Source of the DNA: Larkinella sp965227735
GTDB taxonomy: Bacteria > Bacteroidota > Bacteroidia > Cytophagales > Spirosomataceae
NCBI RefSeq assembly: GCF_965227735.1
Contig: NZ_OZ245776.1
Location: forward strand, 5,456,001 to 5,520,000
Direction of reading: 5' to 3'
DNA length: 64,000 nt
This document shows positions 15,507 to 23,868 of this stretch, one piece after another. The translations under genes and the position numbers were made by a program. The notes beneath the pieces were generated by a model that was given only the letters and a program-made list of their open reading frames with translations, made no database searches and was not told the DNA's origin. Every line of letters begins with the position of its first letter. The first letter of the stretch is position 1.

Positions 15507-18500
15507 ATGAAGAAAAATCTCCCTACCCTGATCTCCTGGCGAATGGCCCTGAAGCTGAGTTTTCTGCAACTGCTCTTTTCGGGACTGGTAACCAGCATCG
15601 CTCTGGCGACCGGCATTCGGGCGCAGGCAATTTTGAACACCAAGGTGACCATTCAGATGCAGAATCAGGACGTGAAAACGGTTCTGGCACTGATCGAAGA
15701 GCAGACCAAGGTGAAGTTTCTCTACAGCACAAGCCTGATTCAGGCCGACCGAAAAATCTCCCTGAACGTGCAGCGTGAAAAGTTGGGGACGGTTTTGGAA
15801 GACATGCTGAAACCGTTGAATCTGGGTTATGAGGTTTCCGGTAAACAGATCATTCTGAACCGCTTGCCCAGTGTAAATCCAGCGGTTAAACCCAATTCGT
15901 CACCGGAAGCCTCCCTGCTGACGCAGCCGGTTGAAGAGGTAATTTCGGGAACGGTTTCGGACGAAAAAGGCGGAGGACTGCCCGGCGTTTCCATTGTGAT
16001 CAAAGGCACCCAGCGCGGCACGACAACCGACGGCAATGGCCAGTTTCGCATCAATGTGCCGGATAAATCGGTGACGCTCGTGTTCAGCTTTGTCGGTTTT
16101 CTGACGCAGGAAATCCCCGTTGGTTCCAAAACCACGCTAAATGTTGTTCTGAAAACGGACGAAAAAACCTTGAGCGAGATCGTGGTAGTGGGCTACGGGA
16201 CGCAGAAAAAACGGGACTTGACCGGCGCGATTTCCTCCATTTCCAGCAAGGACATTTCCGAAACCCCGGCAGCCAACTTTCTGTCGAACGCCCAGGGTCG
16301 GCTCGCCGGGGTCGACATCGTCCGGGCCAACGGCGCACCCGGTTCCAACCCCACCATCCGGATTCGCGGAAACCGGTCGATCAACGCCAGCAACAACCCG
16401 TTGTATGTCATCGACGGGATTCCGACGGATGTGAATATCAACGACTTCAATCCGAACGACATCGAGTCGATGGAGGTGCTGAAAGATGCCAGCGCCGTGG
16501 CGATTTATGGGTCGCGGGGCGCCAACGGCGTCATTCTGATCACGACCAAACGCGGAAAACAAGGGAAAGCCGTGTTGAGCTACGATGGGTACTACGGGAT
16601 CAAAAAGGCGAAAAAAGACCTGAATCTGATGAACGGGAACGAGTTTGCCCGATATGCCCGGATTTCGCGGGGACTCGCTCCCGACAATGCCAGCCAGGAT
16701 GTGGCTTTGATGAGCAGCCTGGAAATCGACAACCTGAGCAAAGGCATTTCGACTGATTGGCTGGATCTGATTTTGCGCGACGGCGTTCAGCAAAGCCACC
16801 AGCTTTCGGCCAGCGGAGGATCTGAGAATACGACGTATTATCTGTCCGGTTCGTTTTTCGACGAAAAAGGCGTACTACAAAAAAGCGATTACCGCCGGTA
16901 TTCGTTCCGGGCCAACATCGACACCAAATTGACCGAGCGGCTGAAGATCGGCGTGAGCGCGACGGTGTCGACCGACCTGCAAAACGTGATGTCGAACGCG
17001 CCCTACAACAACGCCCTGCTTTTCTCGCCTTTGATCGAGCCTTACAATGCCGACGGTGCTTTTGTGGCCTATCCGAACCCGCGCGAAGGCAATACGACCA
17101 GTCCGTTGCTCGAATTTCAGCCGAATCAGTACGTCGATGAAACGAAAAAATACCGGGTTTTTGCCACGCTTTTCGGGGAATACCAACTCGCCGAAGGACT
17201 CACGTACCGCCTGAACTACGGCCCGGATTTCAGCACCTATCGCCGGGGAAATTACTCCGGAACGCTGGCGGGCGGCACCAGCCGGGCCACCGTCGAAAAC
17301 CAGCAAAACTTTGCTTACACACTGGAGAACCTCCTGAGTTACAACAAAAAATTCGGGCCGCATTCGCTGAATGTGGTGGGGCTGTTCAGTACGCAGAAAA
17401 ACCGCTTTGAATCTTCGAGTGCCAGCGGTCAGAATATTCCGATTGAAACCTCCTCGTTCTACAACCTGGGGAGTTCAGGAACCGTCACCGGCATTACCAG
17501 CGCGCTGACCCAGTGGGGGTTGCTGTCGTATATGGGCCGGGTCAACTACGGTTTTAAAGACCGGTATCTGCTCACCCTGACCGGACGCGCCGACGGTTCG
17601 TCACGCTTGTCGAAGGGCAACAACTGGGCCTTTTTTCCGTCGGTATCGGCGGGCTGGGTGATTTCGGATGAAGCCTTTCTGACGGGCAATACGGTATTGT
17701 CTTTCCTGAAACTGCGCGTGGGCTATGGCGAAGTGGGCAACACTTCCATTGCCCCTTACCAGACGCTCGGTGGACTGAGCCGCTCCATCTATGCCTTTGG
17801 CTCGGAACCGGGTTACGGGTATGGCCTGAGCATCATTCCGAATCCCGATCTGAAATGGGAAATATCCAAGACACTCAATATAGGGGTTGATTTCAGTTTT
17901 CTGCGCGACCGGATTTCGGGTTCGCTGGAACGTTATGATACCAAAACCAGCGATTTGCTCCTGAGTCGGCTGATTCCGATCTCGTCTGGCTATGCGTCGG
18001 TTTTGCAAAACATCGGTGCCACCCGCAACCGGGGCTGGGAGTTGACTTTGAATGGGAACGTCGTCAATAGTCCTTCCGGTTTTAAGTGGGATGCCAGCCT
18101 GAATCTGTTCTCGAACAAGGAGCAGATTGTCGATCTGTTCAATGGCCGGGATGATGTCGGGAATCAGTGGTTTATCGGACAACCCATTTCGGTTTTCTAC
18201 AATTTCAAGCAACTCGGCATCTGGCAAACCAGTGAAGCCGCTCAGGCAGCCGCCGAAGCCAAACAACGCCCCGGTGACATCAAGATTGCGGATGTCAATG
18301 GCCGGGATGCCAATGGAAATTTGACCAATCAGCCCGATGGCGTCATCAATGCCGATGACCGGACGATTTTGGGTTCGGTGGTGCCAAAATGGAGTGGCGG
18401 GATTACCAACCGGTTTAGCTTCAAGGGGATCGACTTTTCGTTCCTCGTCTATGCCCGTCAGGGGCAAATGCTGCGGAGCGATTTTCACAATCTGGGCGGC

Positions 18501-18854
18501 AATCAGTGGCAGGGACGGTATAACAGCCTGAACTTCGATTACTGGACGCCCGACAATCCGACCAATAAAATTCCGATGCCGTATGCCGCATCGGCTCCCT
18601 TGTATGCCGATGCGGTTCGTTTTTTCGACGGCTCGTTTGTCAAAATCCGCAACATCACGCTGGGGTATTCGCTGCCGAAAAGCCTGCTGGCCAAAGCGCA
18701 CATTTCGAGCTTGCGGCTGTATGCCACTGCCGACAATGCCTTCATCTTTTCGCCCTACAAACTGGTCGATCCCGAGACGTCGACCGGCATTGTGGGCGGC
18801 AGCACCCCGATGACCTCGGCTACTTATGTATTCGGCATGAATCTTAAATTCTAA
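15507..18854 (+). CDS. SusC/RagA TonB-dependent outer-membrane transporter with STN domain
   Basis: A 1115-residue protein with signal peptide (about 1-40), an STN signalling domain (about 48-115, VTIQMQNQDVKTVLALIEEQ), a carboxypeptidase-D-like domain (about 148-225, ISGTVSDEKGGGLPGVSIVI), the SusC signature and TonB-box region EIVVVGYGTQKKRDLTGAIS, a plug domain (ANFLSNAQGRLAGVDIVRAN through VAIYGSRGANGVILITTKRG) and a long beta-barrel ending in the aromatic C-terminus FGMNLKF. It imports a glycan or glycan fragment through the outer membrane with energy from TonB-ExbBD. The STN domain couples substrate to the FecR-sigma relay just upstream. susD follows after 16 bases. Confidence 0.97.
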   Translation: MKKNLPTLISWRMALKLSFLQLLFSGLVTSIALATGIRAQAILNTKVTIQMQNQDVKTVLALIEEQTKVKFLYSTSLIQADRKISLNVQREKLGTVLEDMLKPLNLGYEVSGKQIILNRLPSVNPAVKPNSSPEASLLTQPVEEVISGTVSDEKGGGLPGVSIVIKGTQRGTTTDGNGQFRINVPDKSVTLVFSFVGFLTQEIPVGSKTTLNVVLKTDEKTLSEIVVVGYGTQKKRDLTGAISSISSKDISETPAANFLSNAQGRLAGVDIVRANGAPGSNPTIRIRGNRSINASNNPLYVIDGIPTDVNINDFNPNDIESMEVLKDASAVAIYGSRGANGVILITTKRGKQGKAVLSYDGYYGIKKAKKDLNLMNGNEFARYARISRGLAPDNASQDVALMSSLEIDNLSKGISTDWLDLILRDGVQQSHQLSASGGSENTTYYLSGSFFDEKGVLQKSDYRRYSFRANIDTKLTERLKIGVSATVSTDLQNVMSNAPYNNALLFSPLIEPYNADGAFVAYPNPREGNTTSPLLEFQPNQYVDETKKYRVFATLFGEYQLAEGLTYRLNYGPDFSTYRRGNYSGTLAGGTSRATVENQQNFAYTLENLLSYNKKFGPHSLNVVGLFSTQKNRFESSSASGQNIPIETSSFYNLGSSGTVTGITSALTQWGLLSYMGRVNYGFKDRYLLTLTGRADGSSRLSKGNNWAFFPSVSAGWVISDEAFLTGNTVLSFLKLRVGYGEVGNTSIAPYQTLGGLSRSIYAFGSEPGYGYGLSIIPNPDLKWEISKTLNIGVDFSFLRDRISGSLERYDTKTSDLLLSRLIPISSGYASVLQNIGATRNRGWELTLNGNVVNSPSGFKWDASLNLFSNKEQIVDLFNGRDDVGNQWFIGQPISVFYNFKQLGIWQTSEAAQAAAEAKQRPGDIKIADVNGRDANGNLTNQPDGVINADDRTILGSVVPKWSGGITNRFSFKGIDFSFLVYARQGQMLRSDFHNLGGNQWQGRYNSLNFDYWTPDNPTNKIPMPYAASAPLYADAVRFFDGSFVKIRNITLGYSLPKSLLAKAHISSLRLYATADNAFIFSPYKLVDPETSTGIVGGSTPMTSATYVFGMNLKF

Positions 18855-18870
18855 GCGACCCGTACAAGTC

Positions 18871-20514
18871 ATGAAAAATAGCAATACCATTCTCAGCCTG
18901 ACCCTTTTGCTGGTCGGCCTTTTCTCCTGCCAGAGCGTTCTGGAAGAAACCCCCGTTGGTCTCGCCACCGCCGATAGCTATTATTCGACACCCAGCGGTC
19001 TGGAAGACGGCCTGAAAGCGGTTTATACACCATTGCGCCGGTTTTACGGTCGCGAAGAAGCCTTCTTCCTGACCGTCACCGGAACCGACATGTTCACCAA
19101 CGGTTTTGGCGGGGTTACCAATTATCCCGATATCAACAATTATTCCGCCAACTTTCTGGGTTCCAATGCGTTCGTAACGGCGGTTTGGGATAATTTTTAC
19201 GTCGGAATCAACCAGGCCAACGCCGTTATCAATCGCGCTCCGGGCGTGGCGGGGGTGACGGAAGCCAATCGGGCGCGTATCATCGGGGAGGCCCGTTTTC
19301 TGCGGGCGTTGTATTATTTTCATCTGGTTCAGCAGTTTGGCGATGTCCATTTTTCGCTGGAAGAAACCATCGGCGTGCAGACTACGGCGAAAAAAACGCC
19401 CGCGAAGACAATTTACGAACAGGGCATCGTGCCGGATTTGCAATATGCCATTGAACACCTGCCTGCCAAAGCTGCTCTGTACGGACGAATTACCAAACCG
19501 GCTTCGGAAGCGCTTCTGGCCCGCGTTCAACTGACGCTGGGAAACTGGGCCGAGGCCGAGCGGCTGGCGAGTCAGGTGACAAAATCGTATGACTTTCAGA
19601 TGATTAAGCCGTACGGCAGCCTTTGGGATATTGCTAATGATGCCAATGCGGAGGTGGTCTGGTCGGTGCAATACACGGCTGATCCCTTGACGAACGGGGC
19701 CGGTAATGAAAGCCATTTGTTCTTTTTATTCGATTATACCCAGAATCCGACCATCATCCGGGACCTGCCCAATGGCCGGGCGTATCAGCGGTTTATGCCG
19801 ACTAACTACCTGATCAAGCTGTTTGATCCGTCGAAAGACAGCCGCTGGGAAGGCTCATTCAAAACCGTCTGGTTTGCCAACAACCGGGGTACGATTAACG
19901 GAAAAACCGTGATGCCGGGCGATACGGCCATTAAAATTGTCCCGTATTCGGTGCCGGATGCTGCTCAGACCACGGCTCCTTACTGGTACATCGACTTCAA
20001 GGATACGTGGGTGGGCGCGTCGACCATCACCAACAACGAGATTGGCGGGGGGCAGCGCCGACGGTTTCCGGTGATCAAAAAGTACATCGATCCGCTGCGG
20101 ACGAGCATCAATGCCACCGACGGTCGCCGGGATTTTATCGTGATTCGACTCGCCGAGATGTACCTGATTGCCGGGGAAGCGGCCTGGCGTCAGAACAAAC
20201 TGACCGAAGCGGCTGCTTATTTCAACGTGGTGAGAACCCGGGCGGCTCTGGCTGGCAAAGAAAAGGACATGCAGATCACGGCCAGCGACCTCAGCCTGGA
20301 TTTTGTGCTGGACGAACGGGCGCGCGAGCTGGCGGGTGAAATGCACCGCTGGTATGATCTGAAACGCACCGGACAACTGCTGGCGCGGGTCAAAAAATAC
20401 AACCTCGATGCGGCTCCCAACATCAAGGAAATGCACCTGGTTCGGCCCATTCCGCAAACCCAGATAGACCGGGTGACCAATCCGGGGGAGTTTACCCAGA
20501 ATCCGGGTTATTGA
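18871..20514 (+). CDS. SusD/RagB family nutrient-binding outer-membrane lipoprotein
   Basis: A 547-residue SusD-type protein. The signal peptide ends in a lipobox-like LFSCQ (cysteine about 20), so it should be a surface lipoprotein that forms a lid over the SusC barrel. Family features are FLRALYYFHLVQQFGDV, the TPR-like helices (ALLARVQLTLGNWAEAERLA) and the C-terminal segment LDFVLDERARELAGEMHRWYDLKRTG, ending with PIPQTQIDRVTNPGEFTQNPGY. The pair with SusC is spaced 16 bases apart. The ligand is not readable, though two sulfatases directly downstream suggest a sulfated glycan. Confidence 0.97.
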   Translation: MKNSNTILSLTLLLVGLFSCQSVLEETPVGLATADSYYSTPSGLEDGLKAVYTPLRRFYGREEAFFLTVTGTDMFTNGFGGVTNYPDINNYSANFLGSNAFVTAVWDNFYVGINQANAVINRAPGVAGVTEANRARIIGEARFLRALYYFHLVQQFGDVHFSLEETIGVQTTAKKTPAKTIYEQGIVPDLQYAIEHLPAKAALYGRITKPASEALLARVQLTLGNWAEAERLASQVTKSYDFQMIKPYGSLWDIANDANAEVVWSVQYTADPLTNGAGNESHLFFLFDYTQNPTIIRDLPNGRAYQRFMPTNYLIKLFDPSKDSRWEGSFKTVWFANNRGTINGKTVMPGDTAIKIVPYSVPDAAQTTAPYWYIDFKDTWVGASTITNNEIGGGQRRRFPVIKKYIDPLRTSINATDGRRDFIVIRLAEMYLIAGEAAWRQNKLTEAAAYFNVVRTRAALAGKEKDMQITASDLSLDFVLDERARELAGEMHRWYDLKRTGQLLARVKKYNLDAAPNIKEMHLVRPIPQTQIDRVTNPGEFTQNPGY

Positions 20515-20542
20515 AGAAAGATAACCGGGGTTTAAGGTTATT

Positions 20543-20692
20543 AGCCCACGGTTTTAACCGTGGGGCCAAAAAAATGACCCGGTAATTTAATGGAAACCGT
20601 TTAACGGTTTTGGGGGCCTAAATAAACCGTTAAAACGGTTCCAATGGATTCGATTGTTTTGCCTTCACGCCCCACGGTTAAAACCGTGGGCT
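20543..20692. repeat. Nested inverted repeats with CCCACGGTTTTAACCGTGGG palindromes
   Basis: Two palindromic 20-mers, CCCACGGTTTTAACCGTGGG (20545-20564) and CCCACGGTTAAAACCGTGGG (20671-20690), form the outer arms of an inverted repeat. Between them lies a second pair built on AAACCGTTTAACGGTTT (about 20594-20610) and AAACCGTTAAAACGGTT (about 20625-20641). The same palindrome recurs at 32104-32211, so this is a dispersed element. It separates susD from the first sulfatase gene and could act as terminator or mRNA stabiliser. Confidence 0.85.
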
Positions 20693-20720
20693 GTAAAAAC
20701 GGGTGTAATTTGTATACAGG

Positions 20721-22202
20721 ATGAAATGGATTTTGGTTTGCTCGATTGCCATTGGCGCGTTGGTCGTGCTGGCTTTTACCCGAAACGGAGAACGCCAGCC
20801 GCAGCGTCCGAATGTGCTTTTTATCTGCATCGACGACCTGCGTCCTGACCTGAAATGCTACGGCAATCCGGTGATCCATTCCCCGAATCTGGATCGGCTG
20901 GCGCAGCAATCGGTGCTTTTTACACGGCAGTACGTCACGCAGCCGACCTGCGGGGCGTCGCGCTACAGCCTGCTCACCGGGCGGCTGCCGCGTAATCCGG
21001 TGGACATTACGAACGAAGCCCTCGAAAAACAGGTGTCCGGCAAACCCCGGACGGACGAGCCGGAAACGTTTATCGATCAGTTGCGCCGGACTGGCTACTA
21101 CACCGTCGGGATGGGTAAGATCAGTCACTCGCCCGATGGCTACGTGTATGGCTACAACGACCCGAAAAGCAGTCAGTTGGAATTACCACATAGCTGGGAC
21201 GAAATGCGGTTTGATCCGGGAAAATGGAAGACGGGCTGGAATGCGTTTTTTGGCTACGCCGACGGTTCGAACCGGCAGGGCCAGAAATCGAAAGTCAAGC
21301 CGTATGAAGCCGCAAACGTAGCCGACGAAGACTATCCCGACGGATTGACGGCCAATCTGGCTGTATCGAAACTAAAGGAACTGGCGGGCAAGAAACAACC
21401 ATTTTTTCTGGGCATCGGCTTTTTTAAACCGCATCTGCCGTTCAACGCGCCCCAAAAATACTGGGACCTGTATGACGAAGCGAAAATTCCGCTGACGCCA
21501 TCACCTACGGTTCCCGAGCATGTTAATCCGGCCAGTTTGCACGAGAGCGCCGAGTTCAATCAGTATGCGCTGGGCGACGAACAGGCTTCGCTGGAAAAAC
21601 CGGTTTCGGATGCCTACGCCCGCAAATTGCGTCATGCCTATTACGCCAGTGTGAGTTACACGGATGCGCAGGTGGGCAAGGTTCTGGAGACCCTGAAGCA
21701 GTTGGGTATGGCTGAAAATACGATTGTGGTGGTCTGGAGTGATCACGGCTGGCACCTGGGCGATTACCGGGTTTGGGGCAAACACACGATTTTCGAGCAA
21801 GCCGTCCGCAGTGTGCTGATCGTCAAAACGCCCGGCATGAAAACCGGCATGGTTCGGAACGAAATCCTGAGTTCGATTGATCTATACCCCACCCTGATGG
21901 AGTTATGCGGGATAAATGCACCGGCCACGCTCGACGGAAAAAGCTTCAGCAGTCTCCTGAAAAAAGGAAAACCAGCGGACTGGGGTGAGCATGTCGCCTA
22001 CAGTTATTTCAAGAAGGGTATCACCGTCCGCACCGATCGATACCGTCTTACCCGGTATTTCCGGGCGCAGGAACCCACCGTGGAATTGTATGATCACCGC
22101 ACCGATCCGAACGAAAACCGCAATGTGGCCGAGACCCACCCGGACGTTGTGAAACAGCTTATGCCGATTTGGGAAAAAGGCAATACGGGCGTGTTTAAAT
22201 GA
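20721..22202 (+). CDS. Sulfatase, iduronate-2-sulfatase-like
   Basis: A 493-residue exported sulfatase (signal region WILVCSIAIGALVVLAF). Metal-binding aspartates are in LFICIDDLRPD; the formylglycine site is C77 in C-G-A-S-R-x4-TGR; other active-site motifs are VGMGKISHSPDG and VVVWSDHGWHLGDYRVWGKHT, the latter typical of the iduronate-2-sulfatase-like subfamily. It needs conversion of C77 to formylglycine by a maturation enzyme, and no such enzyme gene with intact active-site cysteines is seen in the window. It should remove sulfate groups from a glycan delivered by the upstream SusCD. The next gene is another sulfatase 62 bases away. Confidence 0.93.
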   Translation: MKWILVCSIAIGALVVLAFTRNGERQPQRPNVLFICIDDLRPDLKCYGNPVIHSPNLDRLAQQSVLFTRQYVTQPTCGASRYSLLTGRLPRNPVDITNEALEKQVSGKPRTDEPETFIDQLRRTGYYTVGMGKISHSPDGYVYGYNDPKSSQLELPHSWDEMRFDPGKWKTGWNAFFGYADGSNRQGQKSKVKPYEAANVADEDYPDGLTANLAVSKLKELAGKKQPFFLGIGFFKPHLPFNAPQKYWDLYDEAKIPLTPSPTVPEHVNPASLHESAEFNQYALGDEQASLEKPVSDAYARKLRHAYYASVSYTDAQVGKVLETLKQLGMAENTIVVVWSDHGWHLGDYRVWGKHTIFEQAVRSVLIVKTPGMKTGMVRNEILSSIDLYPTLMELCGINAPATLDGKSFSSLLKKGKPADWGEHVAYSYFKKGITVRTDRYRLTRYFRAQEPTVELYDHRTDPNENRNVAETHPDVVKQLMPIWEKGNTGVFK

Positions 22203-22264
22203 AACCAGCCGGGGCCTGAAACCGGTACGAAATTTTTAAAGATAAACGCTAACGACCTGAAAAA

Positions 22265-23860
22265 ATGACACTTAAACTTCTGATCGCTTTTCTGGCTTTG
22301 ACGTTCGCTTTTTGCCCTGCCCTGCAACCGCCGGAGAAAAAACCGAACATTATCCTGATTCTGGCCGACGACATGGGCTATTCCGACATTGGTTGCTTCG
22401 GCTCCGAAATCCAGACGCCCAACCTGAACGAGATGGCGAAAAACGGCCTTCGGATGCCGCAGTTCTACAACGCGTCGCGCTGCTGCCCAACCCGCGCGTC
22501 GTTGCTGACGGGCTTATTCCAGCATCAGGCGGGCGTGGGCGACATGGTCAATACCAGACAGCAACCCGCCTACCAGGGCTACCTCAACCAGCATTGTGTC
22601 ACGATTGCGGAAGCTCTAAAACCGGCGGGGTATAAAACCTACATGGCCGGAAAATGGCACGTTGGCACCAAACCGGAAGGCTGGCCTGTGAAACGCGGTT
22701 TCGACCGGTATTTCGGCTTGATCGACGGCGCGAGCAGTTATTTTGGCAAGGACCCCTACCGCCCCAACCAGAAGCTCACCATTGCGCTGGACGACCAGGA
22801 ATACACGCCGGAGAAAGGCTATTACGCGACCAATGCCTTCGCCGATCATGCCGTTGAGTTCATTGGTCAGACTCCCAAAGACCAGCCATTTTTTCTGTAC
22901 ATGGCCTTTACGGCTCCCCACTGGCCCTTACACGCCCTGCCCGAAGACATTGCCAAATACCGGGGTGCTTATCAGAAAGGGTGGGACAAACTGCGGGAAG
23001 AGCGGTTTCAGCGCATGAAGGCAATGGGAATTCTGGCGAAAAACAGTTCGCTTTCACCCCGCGATGCGTCCATTCCGGCCTGGGATTCACTGAGTGAGGC
23101 CGAGAAAAAAGATTGGGAAGACAAGATGGCGGTTTACGCGGCCATGATCGACCGCATGGACCAGAACATTGGCCGAATCCGGCAGAAACTGAAAGAAATG
23201 GGTCAGGATCAGAACACGGTGATTCTGTTTTTGTCGGACAACGGAGCTAGCCACGAAAACATCGGAACCGGCAATTTTCTGCCGACCATCTACGAAAGCA
23301 GCAAGAAACCGTCGAGCGATCCAACGTCCTTTACGGCATACGGAAAGCGAGGAGCTAACCTGAGCAATACGCCCTTTCGGCAGTACAAACACTGGGAATA
23401 TGAAGGCGGAACGGCCACGCCCTTTGTGGCTTACGGTCCTTCGATTGTGAAACCGGGCAAGATCGACCAGCGCCCCGCCCACATCGTTGACGTCATGACG
23501 ACCTGCCTGGATCTGGCGGGAGCCACGTACCCAAAAACGCACAAAGGCAACACCATCACCCCGGCGGAGGGCGTGAGTCTGGTGCCGGTTTTTCGGGGAA
23601 CTACCTGGAAAGGCCACGACGCGCTCTATTTCGAACATGAAGGCAACCGGGCCGTTCGGCAGGGCGACTGGAAACTGGTGTCGGAATTTCCATCCAATCA
23701 ATGGGAACTCTACAACCTGAAAACCGACCGGACCGAGCTACAGGATTTGAGCGCGAAAGAGCCGCAACGCGTGAAAGCGATGGCGACACTGTATGACGTC
23801 TGGGCCAAACGCGCCGGTGTCATTCCGTTCGCGGAACTCACGAGGGCCAAAGGCGAGTAA
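22265..23860 (+). CDS. Arylsulfatase-type sulfatase
   Basis: A 531-residue sulfatase with a signal peptide (KLLIAFLALTFAFCPAL). Metal ligands are in ILADDMGYSDIG; the formylglycine cysteine is C73 in C-C-P-T-R-A-S-L-L-TG; further motifs are MAGKWHVG and ILFLSDNGASHEN. The layout is that of arylsulfatase A-like (S1) enzymes active in the periplasm. It belongs to another branch than the neighbour at 20721, so the two probably act on different sulfate positions of the same substrate. It converges with the amidase gene, with 8 bases between stops. Confidence 0.94.
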   Translation: MTLKLLIAFLALTFAFCPALQPPEKKPNIILILADDMGYSDIGCFGSEIQTPNLNEMAKNGLRMPQFYNASRCCPTRASLLTGLFQHQAGVGDMVNTRQQPAYQGYLNQHCVTIAEALKPAGYKTYMAGKWHVGTKPEGWPVKRGFDRYFGLIDGASSYFGKDPYRPNQKLTIALDDQEYTPEKGYYATNAFADHAVEFIGQTPKDQPFFLYMAFTAPHWPLHALPEDIAKYRGAYQKGWDKLREERFQRMKAMGILAKNSSLSPRDASIPAWDSLSEAEKKDWEDKMAVYAAMIDRMDQNIGRIRQKLKEMGQDQNTVILFLSDNGASHENIGTGNFLPTIYESSKKPSSDPTSFTAYGKRGANLSNTPFRQYKHWEYEGGTATPFVAYGPSIVKPGKIDQRPAHIVDVMTTCLDLAGATYPKTHKGNTITPAEGVSLVPVFRGTTWKGHDALYFEHEGNRAVRQGDWKLVSEFPSNQWELYNLKTDRTELQDLSAKEPQRVKAMATLYDVWAKRAGVIPFAELTRAKGE

Positions 23861-23868
23861 CTACGGGT

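Noticed and set aside
17601..18968. A 455-codon open frame antisense to susC/susD
   Set aside because: It spans two real genes on the other strand and shows no domain; it is a reverse-strand shadow.
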